A DNA stretch of 20,998 nucleotides. Source: a virus. The stretch spans positions 1 to 20,998 of IMG/VR virus record IMGVR_UViG_3300048837_001626; one strand, 5' to 3'. This document shows, in pieces, positions 1 to 6,269 of the stretch (positions are counted from its first letter, which is position 1; each line of letters starts with the position of its first letter). The notes under the pieces were generated by a model. That model searched no databases. It saw only the letters and a program-made list of their open reading frames with translations, and was not told the DNA's origin. Both the position numbers and the translations under genes were made by a program.

Positions 1-670
1 GGATCGCCCCGCCCTCCGCCTGGCCCCGCACGCACACCACCGAATGGCGCTGGCTGTGATCGAAGACGCCGCGCGCGCGGCGCACATTCTGGCCCAGCAC
101 GATCGGCCCGGCCGCCGGCTTGGCGAGGCTGGCGCGCGTGAGCCGCAGCGCGCCGGCGCCGGTGCCGGCCAGCAGCACGCCGCGTGCCGTCGCGGCGCGG
201 CTGAGCGCTTCCCAGGCGGTCTCCCCCGGCTGGATCGCGAAGCGCGGGAAGGCCGGGCCGGCATCGGCCTCGGTCAGCACCTGCACGCCATAGGGCGCCG
301 CCAGACGGCGGGCGATCTCGTCCAGGCGCAGGTCGCGCCATTCATGCGGGCCGTCCAGCACCGCCGCGCAATCCACCAGGTCGCAGACCCGGTCGCGCGC
401 GACCACGGTCAGCACATGGTCGCGCTCGTCGTAGTTGGGCTCGACGGCGTCCACCCACCCATCCACCACCAGCTCGCCATCCAGCAGCAGGCGGCAGGCG
501 GCGCCTGGCTTCACCGTCCGGGGGCGGGCATCCGGCGCGTCGGCCCAGCGCTCGGCCAGTTCCAGGGTGAACTTCGCGCAAGGCGCGTCCAGGCTCATCG
601 TGGCCTTCATCGCCCGCCAGCCGCGATGCTGCTGGCCGCCGACCTCCAGCACGACATCGGCCGCGGTCAC
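1..670 (-). CDS. Mu gpP-like baseplate hub / tail protein (3' end cut by window)
   Basis: About 223 N-terminal residues are visible; the C-terminus lies beyond the left edge. The protein begins VTAADVVLEVGG and continues with VVDGWVDAVEPNYDERDH and a GETAWEALSRAATARGVLL segment. These are typical of the Mu gpP / late-control-D-like hub family, which forms the centre of the contractile-tail baseplate. The start is the GTG at 670. An in-frame TGA lies only four codons upstream, so no earlier start exists, and GAGGG lies about 8 bases before it. It follows the gpN-like gene after a 106-base structured gap, matching the Mu order N-P. The family assignment rests on motifs, gene order and size. Confidence 0.8.
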   Translation of the reverse strand, partial: MTAADVVLEVGGQQHRGWRAMKATMSLDAPCAKFTLELAERWADAPDARPRTVKPGAACRLLLDGELVVDGWVDAVEPNYDERDHVLTVVARDRVCDLVDCAAVLDGPHEWRDLRLDEIARRLAAPYGVQVLTEADAGPAFPRFAIQPGETAWEALSRAATARGVLLAGTGAGALRLTRASLAKPAAGPIVLGQNVRRARGVFDHSQRHSVVCVRGQAEGGAI

Positions 671-690
671 GTCGTGGTGCCCTCAAGCGC

Positions 691-730
691 CGGGCGGGCG
701 CATCCGCGCCCTTGGCTCGCCGCACCGGCG
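691..730. repeat. GC-rich palindromic repeat, copy A
   Basis: This 40-base stretch matches 4507-4547 at 36 of 41 aligned columns by manual alignment, including the shared core GCGCATCCGCGC followed by CTTGGCT and CGCCGC. Its left part folds as GGGCGC-ATCC-GCGCCC. It lies in the gap between the gpN-like and gpP-like genes. It could be a host REP-like element or a transcription or mRNA-stability hairpin. Confidence 0.55.
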
Positions 731-733
731 GCG

Positions 734-775
734 GCCGCCATTCGGCGGCTCGGCCCGCGTGAAGGACGCGGGCCG
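734..775 (-). terminator. Two tandem hairpins directly after the gpN-like stop codon
   Basis: On the transcribed (minus) strand, a perfect 10-base-pair stem (CGGCCCGCGT with ACGCGGGCCG, 5-base loop, 751-775) starts one base after the stop codon of the gpN-like gene. A second stem follows (GCCGCC with GGCGGC, 4-base loop, 734-749). No U-tract follows. It is therefore either a Rho-independent-like pause or attenuation point, or a 3'-end stabiliser that lowers expression of the baseplate genes, not a classical terminator. Confidence 0.45.
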
Positions 776-776
776 C

Positions 777-2057
777 TCAAAGCACCACCTCGACCGGCAC
801 GGCGGCCGGCAGGAAGCCGGGATGCGGCGCGCGGTTGCGGGCGGCGATGGCCTCGCCCCGCGCAAACACATCGGCGAGCCCGTCGCCATCCAGCCGGAAG
901 GCGAGCAGCGCGGCCGAGGTCGGCGCGGGCAGCGTCAGCTGCCGCAGCCTGGGCAGCGGCGCGGCGCGGTCTGAGATCTCGGCCAGGATCGCGGCGCGCA
1001 GCGCGATCACCTGGCGCCAGGCGTCATCCCAGCCGGTCGCGGCGGCGTCCTCGGCCGCCAGGTCCAGCGCGGCGGCCAGGCGGTCGCGATCGGCCAGCGC
1101 ATCCTCCCGCGTCGCCCATCCGGCGCCGGTGGCTGCGACGGCGGCGCGGGCTGCGATCAGGGCGCGGCACGATGCGGCAAGCGACGCCGCGGCATCGGCG
1201 GCGGCCGCGGCGGACGCGGTGGACCGATCGGCAGGCACCGCCACCAGCACCGGCCGCGCCGCGATGGCGACCAGGCAGGCCAGGGCCGCGTTCCTCGCAT
1301 CGGCCGGCAGCGCGGCGATCGAGACGGCGACCGCATCCACCCTGGCGGCGACCTTCGGCAGGTCCGCCGCCTCGGCCGGCGAGACCGCCGCGAGCGACTG
1401 GATCGCCTGGCCGGTGACGGTGCCGGCGACCACGTTGCCGAGGCCGGCGCCGGTCAACCCGCGGCTGAACGTGCCCGCGAGGCCGGAGGCGATCTGCAGC
1501 ACCGTCCCCACCGCCTGGTCGCCCATGACGATCACGGACTGCACCTCGGCCAGGGCTTCGCCCACCGCATCCGCGGCGTCCTGCACGAAGCCCAGCACGC
1601 GGCCGATGAGCCCGGCACCGATGCTGGGCGCGGGCGTTGCGCCGTAGCGTTCCAGGCGTAGGCGGAAGCGGGCGACGCGGCCCTCATTCGCGGCCAGGCT
1701 GACCTCGCAGGCCAGCACCGCCACCTGCAGCGTGCCGTACCAGGGGTGCACCAGTCGGGCGGGGCCCGCCTTGCCGGCGGCGCGGCGCAGGCGCTGCGCC
1801 TGCAGGGCGACGTCGTCGCCGAGCAGCAGCCCCTCGACCAGGAATGCGGCAGGGCCGGCGCCCAGATCCTCGTGCCAGGGGTCGTCGCGGCCGGGGAACT
1901 CGTGGGTGACCCACCGGCGGATCGTGGCGTCCTCGGACGCGACGATCCAGAAGCCGACACCGCGCAGGCTGGCCGGGCGCAGGAACCGCGCGAAGGCGCC
2001 GCCGACGCCGCCGAAGCCCAGCGCCGCGCCCGCGAGGGTTGCGAGCGATCCGCTCAT
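777..2057 (-). CDS. Mu gpN-like tail/DNA circularisation protein
   Basis: The 426-residue protein has the signature of the gpN family (annotated as DNA circularisation N-terminal domain). An N-terminal segment RPASLRGVGFWI is followed by a RRWVTHEFPGRDDPWHEDLG-type region, then LVHPWYGTLQV near residue 105. A long Ala-rich helical middle follows, and the C-terminus contains AIAARNRAPHPGFLPA. In Mu, gpN is part of the baseplate/tail hub region. The ATG at 2057 overlaps the stop of the tape-measure gene (ATGA), so translation is probably coupled. Position between the tape measure and gpP fits Mu order exactly. The low-complexity Ala-rich centre is unremarkable for such GC-rich genomes. Confidence 0.85.
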   Translation of the reverse strand: MSGSLATLAGAALGFGGVGGAFARFLRPASLRGVGFWIVASEDATIRRWVTHEFPGRDDPWHEDLGAGPAAFLVEGLLLGDDVALQAQRLRRAAGKAGPARLVHPWYGTLQVAVLACEVSLAANEGRVARFRLRLERYGATPAPSIGAGLIGRVLGFVQDAADAVGEALAEVQSVIVMGDQAVGTVLQIASGLAGTFSRGLTGAGLGNVVAGTVTGQAIQSLAAVSPAEAADLPKVAARVDAVAVSIAALPADARNAALACLVAIAARPVLVAVPADRSTASAAAAADAAASLAASCRALIAARAAVAATGAGWATREDALADRDRLAAALDLAAEDAAATGWDDAWRQVIALRAAILAEISDRAAPLPRLRQLTLPAPTSAALLAFRLDGDGLADVFARGEAIAARNRAPHPGFLPAAVPVEVVL

Positions 2058-3583
2058 GCCGCGCCCACCAGCAGGCCCTGGTCCACGTCCAGGCGCGTGC
2101 GCGGGTCGTTCATGCGGCCCGTGGCGTTGATGCGCCCGTCCTCCACCCGGATGCGCAGCACGCCGCCGGTGTCCACGCGGCCGGCGCCGCCGCCGAAGGA
2201 CATCGGGCTGGCGCCGCCATCCAGCAGGCCCGGCAGGTCATCCAGGCTGGGGCCTTCCGGCACCCACCGGCCGCGGCTGCGCCGCTGGCGCTCCGGCGAG
2301 CCGGGGGGAGCCACGTCGTTCGGCGTGACGCTCTGGCCCGGGCTCAGGCGCGGGATCAGGTTCAGCAGGCGCTCACCGGCCGCGATGGCGCGGTTGAACG
2401 CCTCCGTGACGCCATCCCACTGCCGCCCGAACCAGTCGAGAACGCCGTCCCAGTTGCGGTAGAGCGCGGTGCCGGCCGCGGCGAGCTCGCCGATCGCCCC
2501 GATGGCGAGGCCGAAGGGCGTGCCGACCAGCACCACCGACAGCGCGGCGTCCAGCGCGTCGAAGAGGCCGATGATCGGGTCCAGCGTGCGCTGGAGCCAG
2601 GCGAAGGCATCGCCGGCGCGCTGCGCCCCAGCGGCGAGGCGGCCGAGCAGGCCGCCCTCCACCACCAGCGTCTCCAGCGCTTCAAGCAGGCGGATCACGG
2701 CTGCCGCGATGGCGTCGGCCCAGCGCTGCAGGCGGCCGTCGGCAGCAGCGCGGTCGATGGCGGCCAGCAGCCGCTCCAGCCGGCCGCGCAGCCAGTCGAA
2801 GACGCCGGCGTTCATGATGCGCTGCTGGAACCGGAACCAGGCGTCGGCGAGGTTCGACATCATGCCCGACCAGGACCGGCTGAGCTGCTCCATGCCGCCG
2901 CCGAACTTCTGCGACCAGGCGGTCTGGACCATGCGGGCCAGCATCTCGCGGTTGTTCTTCTCGACCACCGCGCGCATCCGCCGGCCGTGCGCTTCCCATT
3001 CCAGAACGATGTTCTCGCCCTCGGTCCGGGCGAAGATGCCGAAGCGCTCGATCGGATCCATCTCGCCCCGCAGGGCGGCCGAAAGCGCCTGCACGGCCTC
3101 CTCGAAGCGGGTGCCCATGATCGCGGCCGCGTCGCCGGCGGCGGCCAGCGCGCCGCGCGTCGGGTCCAGGCCGAGGTTGCGGATGTCCACGAAGGCGCGC
3201 GTCACTTCGTCGAGCTCGAAGGGGGTGCGCGCGGCGAAGTCGTTGACCCAGGCCAACGCGCGCTCGGCGGCCGCGGCGCTGCCTTCCACCTGGGTCAGCG
3301 TGATGCGGTATCGCTCCAGCGCCGCAGAACCCGCCAGCGCGGATCGGCCCGCCATGATCAGGGCCAGGCCGCCGGCGGCGGCAGTCACCACCGCAAGCGG
3401 GCGCACCATGTCGGCGATCGCGCCGGCGGCCTGGCGCGCACCGGTGGCGACGCGGCCCATCGCGCCGGCCAGCCGATCGGCGCCGCCGGCGCGCGCCAGC
3501 GCCGCCACACGCGCCTGCACGCGGGCCAGCGGCGCCGTCAGCCGGTCCACCGCTTCCAGCAGGATCTGCAGCTTGAGGGCCAT
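2054..3583 (-). CDS. Tail tape measure protein (Mu gp42-like)
   Basis: The 509-residue protein starts MALKLQILLEAVDRL. It has helical Ala-rich heptad-like segments (1-60), a hydrophobic stretch near 63-80 (VVTAAAGGLALIM) and the RTPFELDEVTRAFVDIRNLG motif common in tape measure proteins. It is mostly helical to about residue 390, with a Pro/Arg-rich tail. It sets tail length and is threaded inside the tail tube. It lies between the tail assembly chaperone and gpN, as expected. The frame is open upstream to a TTG at 3613, but the ATG at 3583 gives the family-typical N-terminus. No Shine-Dalgarno sequence precedes it; instead it has the shared leader element at 3584-3640. At about 510 residues it is short and predicts a fairly short tail. 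Confidence 0.85.
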   Translation of the reverse strand: MALKLQILLEAVDRLTAPLARVQARVAALARAGGADRLAGAMGRVATGARQAAGAIADMVRPLAVVTAAAGGLALIMAGRSALAGSAALERYRITLTQVEGSAAAAERALAWVNDFAARTPFELDEVTRAFVDIRNLGLDPTRGALAAAGDAAAIMGTRFEEAVQALSAALRGEMDPIERFGIFARTEGENIVLEWEAHGRRMRAVVEKNNREMLARMVQTAWSQKFGGGMEQLSRSWSGMMSNLADAWFRFQQRIMNAGVFDWLRGRLERLLAAIDRAAADGRLQRWADAIAAAVIRLLEALETLVVEGGLLGRLAAGAQRAGDAFAWLQRTLDPIIGLFDALDAALSVVLVGTPFGLAIGAIGELAAAGTALYRNWDGVLDWFGRQWDGVTEAFNRAIAAGERLLNLIPRLSPGQSVTPNDVAPPGSPERQRRSRGRWVPEGPSLDDLPGLLDGGASPMSFGGGAGRVDTGGVLRIRVEDGRINATGRMNDPRTRLDVDQGLLVGAA

Positions 3584-3640
3584 GGCGGACAGGATCGCCC
3601 GGCCAGGAAACAAGATCGGCGCCCCGCGTGCGGGGCGCCG
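3584..3640 (-). promoter_or_regulatory. Candidate late promoter / leader element upstream of the tape measure gene
   Basis: A perfect 10-base-pair dyad (CGGCGCCCCG, 4-base centre, CGGGGCGCCG; 3617-3640) is followed on the minus strand by 17 bases, then GCGATCCT (3591-3598), then 7 bases and the ATG. The same parts at the same distances precede the protease (11263) and endolysin (20278) starts. The dyad could be an activator site and GATCCT a weak -10 hexamer, or the dyad could be an RNA hairpin. A direct repeat TCTGAAGGG with a 10-base period (plus strand, 3645-3663) lies just upstream. Promoter function is inferred. Confidence 0.5.
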
Positions 3641-3678
3641 CTACTCTGAAGGGGTCTGAAGGGCGGTTGAGAGTGTCC

Positions 3679-4097
3679 CTACTTGCCCGCCTGCCGCTTC
3701 ATCCAGCCGGCGGCGCGGGCGAACCAGAAGCGCAGCTCGGCCGGGCCCCAGCGGCGCCAGTCCGCCGGGATGCCGAAGCTGCCGGCGATCACGTCGAGCC
3801 GGCCGTCCCAGTCCGGAGGCCAGCGGGAATAAAACCCGCGACCGCGTCCATCACCTCCATGCCGTCCTCGATCCCGAGGTCGGCCATCTCGGCCGCGGTG
3901 ACCCCGCAGCAGCGCGCGGCCAGGTGCAGGGTCATCGTCCCCTTGCCGGCATCGGCCGCGGCGTCCATGGCGGCGACCAGGTCGCCGAGCTTCAGCGGGC
4001 GCAGCACCAGCTCCGCCACGCTGTCCACCACCTGGCCGGTGCTGGCGCTGCGCCGTTCGATCGGCTGGCGCAGCGTGATCGTGACGGGGGCGCTCAC
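3679..4097 (-). CDS. Tail assembly chaperone, long form made by -1 ribosomal frameshift (predicted)
   Basis: Reading starts at the GTG at 4097, follows the short-form frame for 89 codons, then slips back one base at the heptamer GGGTTTT (3831-3837). It continues for 50 more residues (YSRWPPDWDG ... FGIPADWRRWGPAELRFW ... MKRQAGK) to the TAG at 3679. The extension looks like a real tail protein: Trp-rich, lacking low complexity, and with no convincing start codon or Shine-Dalgarno sequence of its own. Conserved frameshifting between two overlapping genes before the tape measure is known for many long-tailed phages, where the G and GT-type proteins guide tube assembly around the tape measure. 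The predicted product is 139 residues. Slippage has not been shown here. Confidence 0.65.
3789..4097 (-). CDS. Tail assembly chaperone, short form (Mu gp41-like)
   Basis: The 102-residue protein contains the typical VLRPLKLGDLVAAMDAA segment (about residues 31-47) and a CCGVTAAEMADLGIEDGMEV region, as in the Mu gp41 / phage TAC family. It acts as a chaperone for the tape measure and tube during tail building and is normally absent from the virion. The GTG start at 4097 overlaps the stop of the tail tube gene (GTGA). A plus-strand-style upstream extension of this frame would overlap the tube gene and is not supported. The slippery site lies at codons 88-89, so a fraction of ribosomes should make the longer form. 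Confidence 0.8.
   Translation of the reverse strand: MSAPVTITLRQPIERRSASTGQVVDSVAELVLRPLKLGDLVAAMDAAADAGKGTMTLHLAARCCGVTAAEMADLGIEDGMEVMDAVAGFIPAGLRTGTAGST
3831..3837 (-). other. Slippery heptamer for -1 frameshift
   Basis: On the minus strand the bases are GGGTTTT, read in the zero frame as G GGT TTT. This fits the X XXY YYZ rule: both tRNAs can re-pair as GGG TTT after slipping one base. The last four T residues sit in the loop of a small stem, GCGGG with CCCGC. Ten codons after the site the short form ends at a TGA (3789-3791), while the -1 frame stays open to 3679. Confidence 0.65.
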
Positions 4098-4453
4098 AGG
4101 ATCTCCTCGGCGCCGGGCCCGGCCATCCGGATGCTGACCTGCCCGCCTTCGCCGTCGCGCAGCGTGGGCGGTTCCGAGGTGAAGGCGTCGCTGATCAGGT
4201 ATCGCTGGCCGGTGTCGCATTCGAAGACCACGGTCGCGCCGGTCAGGTTGCGGAAGAACTCCAGCGACATGCCGGGGCGCAGCGCCGTCTCGGCCTCCAG
4301 CATCGCGGGCACGGTTTCCTCGGCGTAGCCGACCAGGCGGCCGACGGTGACCGGGTTGCGGCGCACGCCGCCGAGGTCGAGGCTGGCGCCCCGCGCGGTT
4401 TCGATGACCTGGCCGTTCGCCCGGATGGTCGCGCGGCCCAAGAACTGCGGCAT
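4094..4453 (-). CDS. Tail tube protein (Mu gpM-like)
   Basis: The 119-residue protein starts MPQFLGRATIRANGQVIET and has a DLGGVRRNPVTVGRLVGYAEE segment followed by beta-rich sequence, matching the Mu gpM / phage tail tube family of similar length. It polymerises into the inner tube of the contractile tail through which DNA passes. A strong Shine-Dalgarno AAGGAG lies about 8 bases before the ATG at 4453. It follows the sheath gene after a 113-base gap with repeats and overlaps the chaperone start by four bases. Confidence 0.85.
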   Translation of the reverse strand: MPQFLGRATIRANGQVIETARGASLDLGGVRRNPVTVGRLVGYAEETVPAMLEAETALRPGMSLEFFRNLTGATVVFECDTGQRYLISDAFTSEPPTLRDGEGGQVSIRMAGPGAEEIL

Positions 4454-4476
4454 CTGTCTTCTCCTTCGCTCTCAGA

Positions 4477-4509
4477 CGTCGTGCGAACGGCACGCCTTCG
4501 GCATGACGG
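4477..4509. repeat. Palindromic repeat shared with the activator gene 5' end
   Basis: This stretch matches 20750-20782 at 30 of 34 aligned columns by manual alignment, including ACGCCTTCGGC and TGACGG. It contains the short palindromic core GCCTTCGGC. It lies in the 113-base gap between the sheath and tube genes, directly next to the second repeat (4507-4547). The dispersed copies suggest a REP-like or host-type intergenic repeat. Confidence 0.55.
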
Positions 4510-4547
4510 GCGCGCGCATCCGCGCGCTTGGCTTCGCCGCGCAGGCG
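4507..4547. repeat. GC-rich palindromic repeat, copy B
   Basis: This is the counterpart of copy A at 691-730 (36 of 41 columns). It folds as GCGCGC-ATCC-GCGCGC. It sits about 20 bases downstream of the sheath gene stop on the transcribed strand, where a hairpin could lower read-through or protect the sheath mRNA 3' end. No U-tract is present. Confidence 0.55.
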
Positions 4548-4566
4548 AGGGCCGCGTGCTGCCGCC

Positions 4567-6042
4567 TCACAGCAGGAACTGGATCTGCGCCGCCATGACG
4601 CGGAACTGGTTCACCAGGTCGGGCGGCAGCAGCGCGTCCACGCGGTTCGGGTCGTTCGGGTTCCGCATGACGATGAGGTCGCGCTTGAACTGCTCGACGC
4701 CTTCGACCAGCCCCGCTGCCTCCCACTGGACGAAGCGGGCGATGATCTCGGCGCGGATGGTGCCGGGCGTGACCACGTTCTGGCCGCGCGCGAAGCGCGT
4801 GCCGTCATCCGCAAGCTTGTGGCGCGGGAAGCGCGTGGCGATCAGCTGCCGCAGGTCCCAGCGCAGGAACGCGACCGTCTTCAGCGTCTCGACGTCCACG
4901 TAGCTCGGATCCTCGGCGCCCGAGGGCGCCAGGCGATAGGTCGTCACGGCGCGCTCGATCGTGACCTGGTCGGCGGCATTGGCGCGCCAGGTGGCAAGGC
5001 CGACGCGCAGCAGCTGGTCGCGCTCGACCCAGGTGAACCGGGACGACAGCGCCGGCGGGACCACGCCGGGCAGCGCCAGCGTCTGCACCGGCCGGGCCGG
5101 ATCGGTCGCCAGCGCCGGGATCGCCGCCCCCGCGAAGGTGGCGGCCAGCTGCCACGGGGGCGTCGGCATGGCGCGGCTGCCGACCACGGTCACATGCGGG
5201 CTGTTGCGGGCTGCGCCGAAGGTCGTCAGATCGCCGAAGCTCCCGGTGCGGCCCAGCCATGCGTGGGTGTCCCGCATGGCGAGCGGCCCGAAATTGGCTG
5301 CCAGCCTGGCCTCCAGCGCGCTGATGCTCAGGTCGTCGCTGTGCGATGTCACGATATCGGTGAACCAGGTCTCGCCGAGCGCATCCAGGGCGACGTTCAT
5401 GCCCGGATTGGTCGCGCCACTGACGGTCTGGGCGATGACCGCGGTGCTGCCGGCCGGCAGCGCCTCGCCAGCACGCATGTTCAGCCGGATATCAAGCGCG
5501 TTCATCGAGCTGCCGCCGTTGTTGGCCGTCAGTGTCAGCACCTGCGCGGCGGACGCGGCGCTTACCGGCAGGTCGGGATCGGCCAGGATGGCGTTGCGCA
5601 ACAGCGTCGCCTGGGCGTTCTGGGCCGTGTTGTTCGGGATCGGCGCCACGACACGCCGGCCGCCGATGTACAGCACGATCTCACCTGCCGCAGTCGTGGT
5701 GCCTGCGAAGGAGATCGTCCAGGTCGCAGCGGTTGATCCGGGATCGTCGGCGAGGGACAGGCCCCAGACCTCGGTGGGCGGGCCGGCGGCGAACCAGGCT
5801 TCGAACATCTGGGTAATCAGGCAGCCGCGGCCGAAGAAGTTCCGGGCCTCCTGCACGCTGGTCACGCGCACCGGAACGGCACCCGGCACGCTGCCCTGCC
5901 CCGGGCGCCGCTGGCCGATCAGGACCACGCGCGCCGGCCAGGTGCTGAGCCCCCGCACCGCGCGGCTGTTGTCGATCTCGATGTAGGTCCCCGGCACGCG
6001 GACGCTGCCGGGGATCCCGTTGAAGCTGATGCTGGCGGACAT
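4567..6042 (-). CDS. Contractile tail sheath protein (Mu gpL-like)
   Basis: The 491-residue protein begins MSASISFNGIPGSVRVPGTY and contains VVLIGQRRPGQGSVPGAVPVR and the family-typical C-terminal region. That region includes ATRFPRHKLADDGTRFARGQ, VVTPGTIRAEIIARF and NPNDPNRVDALLPPDLVNQF. This is the Mu gpL sheath family at normal length. It forms the outer contractile cylinder that drives DNA injection, and its presence marks the phage as myovirus-type. The ATG at 6042 follows a GGAG motif, with the DUF2635 gene ending six bases earlier. Confidence 0.93.
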   Translation of the reverse strand: MSASISFNGIPGSVRVPGTYIEIDNSRAVRGLSTWPARVVLIGQRRPGQGSVPGAVPVRVTSVQEARNFFGRGCLITQMFEAWFAAGPPTEVWGLSLADDPGSTAATWTISFAGTTTAAGEIVLYIGGRRVVAPIPNNTAQNAQATLLRNAILADPDLPVSAASAAQVLTLTANNGGSSMNALDIRLNMRAGEALPAGSTAVIAQTVSGATNPGMNVALDALGETWFTDIVTSHSDDLSISALEARLAANFGPLAMRDTHAWLGRTGSFGDLTTFGAARNSPHVTVVGSRAMPTPPWQLAATFAGAAIPALATDPARPVQTLALPGVVPPALSSRFTWVERDQLLRVGLATWRANAADQVTIERAVTTYRLAPSGAEDPSYVDVETLKTVAFLRWDLRQLIATRFPRHKLADDGTRFARGQNVVTPGTIRAEIIARFVQWEAAGLVEGVEQFKRDLIVMRNPNDPNRVDALLPPDLVNQFRVMAAQIQFLL

Positions 6043-6048
6043 CCGCGA

Positions 6049-6255
6049 CTACTCCTGCTGCGCCGGGTCGGCGGGGGGGGAAGCCGGCTCGGGCTCGGCG
6101 GGCGGGTCGGCCACCACGACGTCGCCCTGCGCCACGCGGCGGCGCCAGTAGTCGTCGTCCGGCACCTCCGCCCCGGCCGGCGGCAACCACATGGCCGCCG
6201 CCGGCGCATCCGGCATCGGGATCATCAGCCCATCCAGGGCGGGGCGGACGAACAT
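6049..6255 (-). CDS. DUF2635 small phage protein (Mu gp38-like)
   Basis: The 68-residue protein reads MFVRPALDGLMIPMP, then LPPAGAEVPDDDYWRRRVAQGDVVV, followed by an acidic Pro-rich tail. This matches the DUF2635 / Mu gp38 pattern, including the WRRR...GDV core. Its function is unknown; in Mu-like phages it lies immediately before the sheath, as here. The ATG at 6255 is chosen because AGGAG lies six bases upstream. An earlier ATG at 6273 overlaps the preceding stop (ATGA) but has no Shine-Dalgarno sequence and would add six residues not seen in the family. Confidence 0.78.
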   Translation of the reverse strand: MFVRPALDGLMIPMPDAPAAAMWLPPAGAEVPDDDYWRRRVAQGDVVVADPPAEPEPASPPADPAQQE

Positions 6256-6269
6256 GCGGCTCTCCTGGG

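Noticed and set aside
44-1417. Long plus-strand open frame opposite the gpP- and gpN-like genes
   Set aside because: It is Arg/Pro/Ala low-complexity, has no recognisable domain, and lies antisense to two recognised genes; such open antisense frames are expected at this GC content.
2039-3649. 536-codon plus-strand frame opposite the tape measure
   Set aside because: It is the antisense of a well-supported gene, rich in His/Arg/Gln/Gly, with no motif and no ribosome-binding site pattern.
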